The notes beneath the pieces were generated by a model. It was not told the origin of the DNA. It saw nothing but the letters and a program-made list of their open reading frames with translations, and did not search any database. Made by a program: the position numbers and the translations under genes. 64,000 bases of DNA from contig JAANDG010000237.1 in NCBI GenBank assembly GCA_036852015.1, forward strand, positions 124,001 through 188,000, written 5' to 3'. Shown piece by piece: positions 41,752 to 51,483 of the stretch. The stretch's first letter is position 1. Each line of letters starts with the position of its first letter. The stretch comes from Pelodera strongyloides. Taxonomy: Eukaryota > Nematoda > Chromadorea > Rhabditida > Rhabditidae.

Positions 41752-42183
41752 CTCCACACGGGCAACAGGTCTTCTGCTTCAAAACATGACGTCAAAAATA
41801 AGTCGACGTTCAAACTTCGTCGTAGCGAAAAAGCAATGCTTCAAATCAACTTCAATGATGATGTCACAAGCGCATTTGAGTTACACAGGCCACATGCCTT
41901 CTGCTTCAGAAGTTACGGCGTAAAAAATAAGTCGACGTGCAATCTTCGCCGCAGCTCCATTCTGATGATGCAAATGAAGTTCACTCATGATGTCAGACGC
42001 GCATTTGTTTTATATATGCAGAATCGCTTCTGCTTCAGAATCGGCGACGTCAAAAATAAATCGACGTGCAAAATGCAGATGCACGAAACATCAATGCAGA
42101 TAGTAGGCGTACATTGGACGCAGAAAAATCTAAGAATGCGCAAAAATATAAGACTTACGTGAAATCTCAAGTAAAAGCTAACA

Positions 42184-42224
42184 CGCTAGAGCGAGGCGCG
42201 CGCGCAGCGCGCGCCGAGCTCTAG
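42184..42224. repeat. GC-rich palindrome at the satellite edge
   Basis: CTAGAGCGAGGCGCGCGCGC followed by AGCGCGCGCCGAGCTCTAG folds into one long stem. It lies 100 bases beyond the last recognisable satellite unit. Confidence 0.75.
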
Positions 42225-42456
42225 TCACGCACCATATATTTTGAATGCTTCGCTGTACACAGCAAAGTTGTTTTGAATCAATTTTTATTTTTTCATAAGA
42301 GTGTTATTTTTCAAGAGAGAGTTTTTTCGTAATAAAATTTACAACATTCATGTTGTGCTAGTTTCTAGTGTACGAAAACACCTTTGGTAAAGCTATTGTT
42401 TTTTATATGGTTAAAATGCCTTGTCGCTAAAATAGTGCACGCTAGTTTGTTCGCGT

Positions 42457-42649
<193 letters not shown>

Positions 42650-44020
42650 TCAGCAGCCCCATGATTAATGACTAATTTTAAGGAAACCTGCTCAACCCTC
42701 ACTAAACAGACCTTGAGTGGAATTTTAGGTACAACACCCCTGACCTGTGGCATTTCTAATTTCTTTTCAATTACAATAAATTTCCTTTACGCACGTCCCT
42801 TACTACCATGTTGCTGTCTTAATTGTATTAATTTTTTATTATATATGTTTCTGTGCGCATCTTTGTGAAGTAATAAATTAGTATTATTATAAATCAAGCG
42901 GGTGTCTTCAAAATTAGCTATAATTCTCATAACGTGTAAAGAAAACTTGCTACTTCGTTTTTAACAAAATTTCGTAAGCTTACATTTTTTAGAAAAGAGT
43001 TTGAAAAAAAAGATCTTCTACAAAATGAGGAAGGCTGTATCTCAAAAAGGTCACACCAGTAGAAAAATAACATGTAACTTATCCAACATCTCAATTTTAA
43101 TCAATCGGGGCGAGAAGCAGGAGCGGGGAACACTTTTTAACGTTTACTGTGATAAGGGAACATACATATTTGCACTTATTTTATAATTAATATTTACCTG
43201 AAATGTTTTCATTTAGCGCTTATCTTAAGCACATTCTTTAGGTTTTAGGGTTTAGTGCAAAATAGACGCTGCAAAATTTCTCTTATGACTAAATTGTTCA
43301 ACCTTGTTTTCAGGTGCACGTGGGGCACCTTGTCAATAAATCATACTATAATTATAAGTTGAACTATGATTTCATGCAATCCTCAAACAGTTCACTTTTA
43401 ACGTTTTTCGCGATGTCTAAGCTCTGCTTATAGCTCATTTTCACGTTCAAGAATGTCTGGGCTCATAGTTTTCTTTATCTTTTATGTTTCGATGATTTCG
43501 ATTAATTAAATATGAGAGCAAATTTGCTTCAAGGGGTGGAGACCCTCGTATATTAAAAATTGTGCCAAATGTGTTATCAGTTGCAAAAGTTGTTGTTGAT
43601 CTCAAAATTTAAAGTTCACTTACTATATAAAGTTTTATTGTGATTCAGAAAGCATAGTGTTGTTAGCTCATACACTGATTTGCTCAGCATTTCTGTTAGG
43701 TATTTAAAAGTTTTTTTATGTTGGATTCTAGCAAAGCTCATTGGATTCTAACAAAAATGTAACTATGATTAAGCTCAATATTCTAAAGGTTACACTATAC
43801 TCTGTTATATATTACATATGCACATATACTTATTTATCCTCTTACGCACTTAAGTCAAGGGTTGGGTGCATTTTTTTGGATTTAATTTTGCCATTATTAC
43901 CCATAAGCCGGACGACATTTTATCTAATAAGAAAATTGTTACTTTCGACGCGATTAGAAGGATTTTTCCTAACACGCCCTTTACTATTATTTATTATTTT
44001 GTGTTACTTGTTACTACAAC
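42650..44020. other. AT-rich stretch without a supported gene
   Basis: No exon chain, no recognised repeat. Open frames are short and AT-driven. Confidence 0.45.
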
Positions 44021-44029
44021 GAAACTCAA

Positions 44030-44581
44030 GAGTTGCGCGCGGCAACAGTTTGGGGGTGTTTCCCGCAAAAGAATTTGATGCGCGCCGCAAAAGTTTTTCC
44101 ACCGACTCTGGTTGCCGTTTTGGTGCGGGAAAACACCCCCAAACTGTTGCGGGAAACACCCCCAAACTGTTGCGGGAAACACCCCCAAACTGTTGCCGAA
44201 AAGGTGCGGAAATGGTGCGGGAACAGTAGCAACTGCAAAAAGAAAGCAGCGTGTTGGATTCGAACCCTACACTCTTGTTAGATACTTTCTCTGAACAGCG
44301 CCTTAGACCACTCGGCTACACAACACATGTGAGACCTGTGCTTGCGGAAAAATATTAGTACAACAACTGCACTTACGGCAGATCCTCCGAGCTCTTTCAA
44401 AAACGTTGCCGAAAAGGTGCGGAAATGGTGCGGGGCGCAAGTTGCGCGCCGCACCATTTCCGCACCGTTTCCGCACCTTTTCGGGAAACACTTTGCGCGC
44501 CATTTCTATTCCGCGCGCATTTTGTTTCCCATTCCTTTGCGGCGCGCATTTTGTGTCCCGAAATGGTGCGGCGCGCAACTC
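44030..44581. mobile_element. Terminal-inverted-repeat element carrying a tRNA-like unit
   Basis: The left end GAGTTGCGCGC and right end GCGCGCAACTC are exact inverted repeats. Inside are a 23-base tandem repeat (AAACACCCCCAAACTGTTGC..., three to four copies, 44128-44199), a long palindrome at 44406-44486 around TTGCGCGCCGC, and a tRNA-like unit on the minus strand. No protein coding. GC content is well above the flanks, so it looks like an insertion. Confidence 0.7.
44237..44325 (-). pseudogene. tRNA-like sequence, Leu/Ser type, probably non-functional
   Basis: On the minus strand an A box TAGCCGAGTGG and a B box GGTTCGAATCC are both perfect and are followed by a T run (TTTTT) that would end Pol III transcription. 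The D-arm TAGCCGAGTGGTCTAAGGCG is typical of type II tRNAs. The would-be acceptor strands do not pair and the T stem has an extra G and mismatches, so it should not fold as a tRNA. It sits in the centre of the element at 44030-44581. Confidence 0.6.
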
Positions 44582-45021
44582 ATCGGCTCTCAGTGTAGAA
44601 CTTTCCAATGATATGCATGATTTTTATGTTAAAAAACGTAATTTCTTAGTTCATAAAATATGAGGAAAAAAATACATTTTCTGACAAAAATGCTTACGTT
44701 TTTGTCTTCTTATGACGAAAAATATGTTGTTTTTACATGTTATTTTTTGTCTCATTTTCTTAATACATTTCTATAATCATTTATCATTGTGTTCCAGAAA
44801 ACATTTGTTTCTTACAATTTACAATCTTCATTTATCATAAAGAAAGAAAAACTATATTTGAAGGTTGTAATTCGGGTAGTTCTGTGAATTGCTTAATTTC
44901 CGCTATGTTTTTCGCTAACAATAAGATCAAGGAAATCATAAAAACTTATTTCCTAATTTCAGATTTTTACAAATTATTCCTAAAGCTGGCGTCGCTGAAA
45001 TTTATTCTCAACAGCTTGTAA

Positions 45022-48000
45022 ATGTGGAAAAGCTGCATAATCGTCGGCTATGTGCTTACCGTATGCATTGGATTGTTCGGGAACCTTTGGGTGATAGGTT
45101 CAGTCCTGAGGAGCCGAAGGCCTAGGTCTTTGGGCAGAACCTCACCATCGGATAGACTACGAACTTATATTGCTGTACTGGCCGTTGTGGACCTTACGGT
45201 CCTTATGGCCCTCTTCGTTAAGACAATATATTTGGTCATGGCAGACCTACGATTAGGTTAGTTTATATTATGGATGTATCTTTATTTCGATATGGTACGT
45301 GGATTTTCTGTGCTTTTCTGTGTCGGAAATGCACATAGTGAACGCTACATGCATATATAATACTCCGGAATACAATTCTCCCGAAATTTTTCAAAACCAC
45401 GCGTTATAACGCTTTATTGTTGGTTTTTACATTTTGGTGTGGTCTGTGGAAACAAGCAATGCCAAAAATAAGCAACAGGCTATGAGAAATTCTAAACATT
45501 TCTTTATTTCTGTGTTATATCAGGATTGGTTACACATACTACATACTGCACTGCATTGCAGTAAAAATATTAAGGAACAATATGATAATGCTGTACTGCG
45601 TAAGCACCAGGGGACACAGTACCTATCTTAGCTTCAATAAATTCTTTATTTTGCAGATCATCTAAGTTGTCAAGCAATGTTTTTGTTGGATAATGCCGTC
45701 AAATTCGCTTCTATAACTTGTTTATGCTGCATTAGTTTTGAGCGATATATCACTATAAGGAAGCCGTTTTGCAGTCAGGTGAGGATGTATTCTTATTTTT
45801 ATTTTATAAAGTTTATTTTTTAGCTAACGAGAAAAAAATTGGTAAACTTTATAATTTCAAAATCTGAATCACTGAATATAAAAATTCAGATCCGGAAACG
45901 ATGTATACGACTAACACCATTGATCGGCCTCTGTGTTTTATCGATTGTTTTGGTGGTAATGGTACTTCAGGTGGGTATCATTAAACAATTATTTATCACT
46001 ACTTTTTTGAAACTCAGAAACAACGAGAAAATCACCTACCGTAACCCAAAGTACGCTCAAGCCAAAAGCACCGTACTAAGAAACCAGAGAAAGATGTAGC
46101 CATATAATATAAGATCAAGTAGATATCCTAGCTAATTGATCTTTCAATTACGTATGTAAGGTACTGGTGCGAAATGTTTTGTGAGTAACTTTCCTGCATA
46201 TACTGACTTGATTTCTTAATCCAATTAGTTTGTAAACATTCAACTTTTTCATTAAAATCATAAAAAATTCCTTACGCCGCATTAGGACAATAAACATCAT
46301 TTTTTCAAAATGTAAAAAAGTTCAACAGCAATTGCAAAAGTTATGACAAACTTTAAAAAAAACTGTGTCAGCTTAGATCGTGCAAGGAAGCCTTGCAAAT
46401 TTTCCTTTTGTTTTATTTTTAAAAAAGTAGCTGGATTTGAAAGACGATAATTTTAAAGGATAAACAATGATCTTTGCTGTGAATTCGAATGGGATAAACT
46501 TTATGATGTAAGCAAAATTTAAAACGTTATGACACATGGTTTCTAAAGCCTTTGTCGTCACGGGCACTGAATTACCATGTACAATATGCAAATTGTGCTC
46601 CATGATGTGCCGGAACTGTGCAGAAGGGCACATGTGTAGAATACATGGAGATACAGTTGTAGTTTGAAAACCACGTGCCATACGCTTAGGCTTAGGCTTA
46701 GGCTCAGGCTTAGGCTTAGGCTTAGGCTTAGGCTTATACTGGTTAACTAATAGACTGCCTCCTTTCAGATGCAATTCGTTACCGTATCCCAAGACAGTCG
46801 AACGTGTACTACTCGTGGTGGTAAATGGTGGTCCGGTATTCTTACGGTACTCGTCGGATTCTTCTTTCTCATACAATTATCGGCAATCTCAATCAATTAC
46901 AGTCAAATTGTACGGCATGTCAAAAGAAAATTTGTCAAGAGAAAGGCTAGAGGTTGGTGTTTAATCTTATATAGATAAATATCGTATGCTACAAGAGCGT
47001 GCCCTTTATGGCTTTATTCAACGGTGGTTCAATAGAGGTATAGCATTCAAGGTATTCAAGGCTTATGACTTGTAAAGTACGAATTACCAGCTTATTGTTT
47101 GGTATGCTAAAATTGAACTGTACTTTTTACACCGTAGGAATTTTGTTGATTAAAAAAAATCCCGAGACCGAAAAATAATTATTTCTTTTGGATAAATTCT
47201 CACCACAGCATGATCTTTTTTCTTTAGAGTCTACTAAATAACGAACCACAAGTAGATATTATCCAATTTCATTCTAGGTGAAAACTTCTTATCAAATTCT
47301 AAATGAAAACATTTTATCAATTACCTTCTAGTTGTGGCGCACTCTCGCACTCGCGAATCTCTGGTGAGCGAGCCGCGCTACCTACGCGGTATGACGTCAG
47401 CCATAGCTCGCGTTGCGTTCTTCCATCTCATCTGTTGGCTACCATTCTGCGTACTCCAGTTTATACCCGCACCGCAGTTTTCCTCACATATTCTGGTGGC
47501 ACTGACTCAGTTCGACAAATTCAGTGAATTTGGGTTAGTTTGAGATATTTTTACATCGTATGTCAGCATTATAATTATAAGTGGCATGCGCATGTATATT
47601 GTCAGTTATAAAACAAAGCTGGATGCATGTCGTCTGCCACATGGAAAACCAAAAACCCCGATATGGCCCCCCGCTCGTCCCTCAAAAAATCCGGCCTTCA
47701 TCGGGGCCATATCGGGGTTTCCACTTTCCTGTGTAGACGATATTGTAGGCGCGCAGCTCAACAACCATAACACATAAGGCAAAGTATACTTCCGCGCTAG
47801 CGAGTAAAGTCCGGATATTTGATTTCATTAATCATATTGTACTTTATCAGCAAATAGTGGAATATGTATTTGTCACGTATACAAAAACTTTTCAGTAGTA
47901 ACAACTTTTCAGCTTCCTCGCCTGGACCTTATTCATTTGTAATTGGTTGACGTATGTTAACGGAGCTGGGAACTGGATATTTTATGCCGCTATGAATCGA

Positions 48001-49144
48001 GACCTTCGAAACCTTATCAGGTAACGTGTCAATTTATTATCATTAAAGCGAAATACCAGCCGGTTTTTGAAACACATTGCGTACACCTGCTTTCTTATGC
48101 AGCATATCGCATATGCAAATGAGCAAAAATTAGAATAAAAACTACACCCCAATTAGACCCCACGTTGCATAAATGCATATGAATGCAAGTACTTGAGATG
48201 CGTTTCAAAAACCGGCCGATATTTCGCTTTAAGGATAATTAGTAGTTATGTGAGGAGGTAAATGTCGATTGTGGAGATCCGCGCACCGACTGGTAAACAT
48301 CCTGCATTGAAAAGACCCGGGTGTTGCGAGTCGAAAAACTGTCCAAAAAGGCATCGCGCGGCGTCAGAATCTGGCGTGAAGACTGGACGAACCAGATTCT
48401 AAAGTGCGCCGCGACTTCGCCCAATCTTCGTCAGGTTCTTTTGAACAACTGGAAATAGTCAAGAGAAGGCTGGGCGGGTACGCAGCATTGTAGTAGCGCC
48501 TTGTTTTCGCCCGTGAACTATCTAGGACTGTCTTTGTATAAAACAAGTGATTTAGATACGCTACGGAGCGAAGAAAGCGTTCTACAATGTCACAACATAA
48601 TTCGCCCGGAAACCTACACAGGAGTCTCCGGCAACAGGTTGGACTTCTTTAATGTTTTAAAGCTGTTCAAGCGCGGCCACCGATTAAAGTGAACCCGCAC
48701 GTGATTCGTGAAACGTATGACTCGTCCACAAGCAATTCCATGTTTTATACGCAAAAATCCGTACCCCTCTGGAAGCAGAAAATTCCCAGAAGGGTTACAA
48801 AAGATGAGCCGAAAGACCACTCTCAGAATTGTCCATAAGAACATGGTATTCGTGGGATATTCAGAAAACAGTCAATATCGTCCATATTCATATTGTGTAA
48901 AGTAGGCTCAGCTCAGGCTTAAAAAACCTAATTATTGATTATTCAGGTGACGTCATCACTCCGTTTCCTCCAATCAATGCACAGTTATCGGTCGTCAGCG
49001 GGAGGCTCGTTCGATGAGTCGGCCTGTGCTGCGAATGCACCCGTACCCACTTGCGGGGGCATTTCCAACTCGTCCCCAAAATCCTCCCTATTCTCAGCTG
49101 ATATAACACAATCACCTAAACTACCCAAGGAAATACACCTATGA
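45022..49144 (+). CDS. Rhodopsin-type G-protein-coupled receptor, 8 exons, 403 aa
   Basis: A seven-helix plasma-membrane receptor, ligand unknown. Exons join in phase: 45022-45256, 45657-45778, 45890-45970, 46769-46952, 47332-47533, 47913-48020, 48556-48637, 48947-49144. Visible landmarks: GN in TM1 (GLFGNL), LAVVD in TM2, Cys83 at the top of TM3, E-R-Y at 107-109 (the DRY position), TM4 at 129-146, TM5 about 168-195, CWLP 242-245 in TM6, and NWIFY 295-299 in TM7 (NPxxY with Trp for Pro). The tail is Ser/Pro-rich; the small exon 7 supplies RYATERRKRSTMS, a basic, phosphorylatable segment. The N-terminus is very short with no glycosylation site. An AG acceptor 59 bases upstream of the ATG suggests trans-splicing. 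The short loops and pattern suggest a peptide receptor, but I cannot assign a subfamily. Confidence 0.9.
46555..46683. repeat. Dispersed inverted-repeat copy in GPCR intron 4
   Basis: Contains ATACATGGAGATACAGTTGT and ends AAAACCACGTGCCATACGCT. The same right terminus occurs in several introns (near 27665, 30550, 45400). It abuts a TTAGGC array. Confidence 0.5.
46684..46736 (+). repeat. Intronic telomeric repeat, TTAGGC x8-9
   Basis: TTAGGC units with one TCAGGC variant in GPCR intron 4, 32 bases upstream of exon 4. Confidence 0.9.
46980..47080. repeat. Dispersed repeat family K, copy 2
   Basis: TATGCTACAAGAGCGTGCCC then a GGTGGTTCAA segment and CTTATGACTTGT, in the same order as at 51955-52040. 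Confidence 0.55.
47640..47735. mobile_element. Family H element, short copy
   Basis: CCCCGATATGGCCCC near the left, and CATCGGGGCCATATCGGGGT followed by TTCCACTTTCCTGTGTA at the right. About 95 bases, without the internal amplification of 18965-19316. In GPCR intron 5. Confidence 0.7.
48043..48232. mobile_element. MITE, family B
   Basis: Left TTAAAGCGAAATACCAGCCG, right ACCGGCCGATATTTCGCTTT, TTAA at both edges. In GPCR intron 6, 23 bases after exon 6. Confidence 0.9.
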
Positions 49145-49585
49145 ACGGCTTGCTGACTTACCCGGATGAGGTTGACTTACGTAGTCCTGCCCCTGGCGAT
49201 AACTGCTAACTTATGCTTACCCCGACTTACAATTAGAGCTTCATGTACACTTGGCCAATTTAGGCTTGCCTGCTCATAATTAGAGATTAATTTGCATGCC
49301 CATTAATTTTAAAATACCGAAATTTACGGTAAGCCCAACAGCTAAACGCCACGCTTTTACTTTTTGTATTTTACATAGTTAATTCAAGTGATCATCTGTT
49401 ATAAGGTGGAAGAACTGTACATAAACGATAACCTTAATTTCACACTTTCCATATATTATTCCTTTCTATGTTGTATGCATCTAATGTCGTTACGGGTTCT
49501 TATTATTATTTTGTATTTATTTCTTGCCACATTGCCCTTTGAGCTAAGATGTAATAGCATAATATTACTTGTTCACAAATTGCAT

Positions 49586-49591
49586 AATAAA
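49586..49591 (+). terminator. Polyadenylation signal of the GPCR gene
   Basis: AATAAA within AATAAAGAAATAAATAAAG, about 440 bases after the stop. Three overlapping signals make this a plausible 3' end. Confidence 0.55.
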
Positions 49592-49709
49592 GAAATAAAT
49601 AAAGTTTTAAACGTTGGGTGTCCCTAAACAATCGGAAAAGATACCGTCAGCGCTCAAAGAAGTTAGATCTTTATGGTAAACATCTACCGCATTGGACATT
49701 GGAGTAAAC

Positions 49710-49766
49710 AAATAAACAAACATCCCGGGGTAGCTCTGTAAACAAACATCCCGGGGTAGCTCTGTG
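49710..49766. repeat. Direct duplication of a 27-base segment
   Basis: AAACAAACATCCCGGGGTAG followed by CTCTGT is repeated immediately. Confidence 0.85.
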
Positions 49767-50200
49767 AAATCTCTCACTTCATTGCTCGTCTACAACATTG
49801 AGGTAATCATCTACAAACATGAGCTTCATAAAAAAGGCACTTTGCAACTCCAAACAGTAATTATTAGACCTATTTGAGGTCGTATTTTCCTTTGTAACAT
49901 AGTTTGGGTTTTCCTATGGGGTCCTATTTTTAGTATTCTTATTCTGCTGTCGGAAAATAGTACCCCCTTTCAGCATCACTTTTAGGACATCAAACTACAC
50001 TACTGAGGTTTGATTTTAATAGTCTTTTGCTTAGTTTATGGCTCGATCGCTAAAAATGTGCTCATAATTTTGTTGCAGAATAAAAAACGCGGAAAGTACC
50101 GTACAAAACAGGGACAGTGCAGAAACTACAGTAATTATACACCAATATAGTTTAATTTTCCAAATTTTTCATTTTTTTTTGTTTTCTTTAATTTTTTTGT

Positions 50201-50755
50201 ATGTTTTCTAATACTTTTGTAATTGTGTTGTCGCTCATTCTTCCCATGTTGGAAGCTGAATGCTTTATGAATGTTTTATCAATTTCTTTATCAATGTTTT
50301 CTAATACTTTTGTAATTGTGTTGTCGCTCATTCTTCCCATGTTGGAAGCTGAATGCTTTATGAATGTTTTATCAATTTCTTTATCAATGTTTTCTAATAC
50401 TTTTGTAATTGTGTTGTCGCTCATTCTTCCCATGTTGGAAGCTGAATGCTTTATGAATGTTTTATCAATTTCTTTATCAATGTTTTCTAATACTTTTGTA
50501 ATTGTGTTGTCGCTCATTCTTCCCATGTTGGAAGCTGAATGCTTTATGAATGTTTTATCAATTTCTTTATCAATGTTTTCTAATACTTTTGTAATTGTGT
50601 TGTCGCTCATTCTTCCCATGTTGGAAGCTGAATGCTTTATGAATGTTTTATCAATTTCTTTATCAATGTTTTCTAATACTTTTGTAATTGTGTTGTCGCT
50701 CATTCTTCCCATGTTGGAAGCTGAATGCTTTATGAATGTTTTATCAATTTCTCAG
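50201..50755. repeat. 93-bp minisatellite, six copies
   Basis: Unit starting TGTTTTCTAATACTTTTGTA and containing GTTGGAAGCTGAATGCTTTA; successive units look identical, the last is slightly short. 93 is a multiple of three and the unit has stop-free frames on both strands (31-residue repeat), giving 195- and 174-residue frames. No start context or domain supports a protein. It lies between the GPCR and the F-box cluster. Confidence 0.93.
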
Positions 50756-51483
50756 GTAATCGCCTCGAATTCATGTCTCCCCATCTGAGTGGCTCAAGTT
50801 CGTAGTTAGCATGACCTCCGACCGTTGCCTGCCTAAGAGGGGAGCGCGTTCTTCCATGACAAAAACATGATGGACCGTAGCCACACCAAATAGCGTAGCG
50901 CGCGAATTCGAAATTTTTGTTTTCTCTTGCTATTTGGCGATGCGAATTCCAATCCACAGCATGTAAACAGAGGAGAGAGAAGGAATGATGAATCACACTT
51001 GTTTTGGGAGCAACCCACACCCGTTGCGAAACGAGTTGTTAGCTAAAAATTTACCGCTGCTGGCCGCCTTTCCGGTAGGTAAAAGCGAGATGTCTTTATG
51101 GCAATTGGCCCTTTGATTTCTTGGTTCGAAAGATGTCCGTTAGCTATATTCGTTCGCGTCATCATTGGTTTATGTTTGCCATTGTTGCTTACTTGAAAAT
51201 TTTGCTTCTATTTTTCGTTAGACCTCTCCTCTATAAGTGTGCTCCGGTCTCGTACACGAGAGATCACGCTTCAATGAAGCCTTCAAATGCCAAACGTTTT
51301 TTTTATTTAGAGAGCTGATATGTAGCACCGCCGCCCCTTTTATTATTTTGTCATGAATTCTTTCTGTCATTTCTGTGTAAATTGGAAATTGCTTGTAATT
51401 TTGTGTGTTCATGCAAGACAGTTTGTTTTTATTGTGCATTATTGCTCTTTATAGCTTACCTTTTACTCTCTGCAGATCCAGTC

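Larger units (their letters stand above)
37926..42085. repeat. 129-bp satellite array, about 30 units
   Basis: Tandem units with the order AAAGTAATGATGCAAATGAA, GATGATAGACGCGCATTTGA, CTTAGACGGGCAACATG, CTTCTGCTTCAGAATCTATG, TGACGTCAAAAATAAGTCGA. The period is 129 bases, a multiple of three, so a frame stays open from 38132 to 39406 (43-residue repeat). Units at 39407-40170 carry many single-base indels, then regular units return until about 41040. After that the array is interrupted and degraded. Most units contain the palindrome TGACGTCA. I do not regard the long frame as a gene. Confidence 0.93.

Noticed and set aside
37926..42085. CRISPR-like array
   Set aside because: Units are contiguous 129-bp satellite copies without unique spacers, in a eukaryotic genome.
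50188..50788. Open frames of 195 and 174 residues on opposite strands
   Set aside because: Both come from the 93-bp tandem repeat; neither has a credible start context, splice structure or domain.
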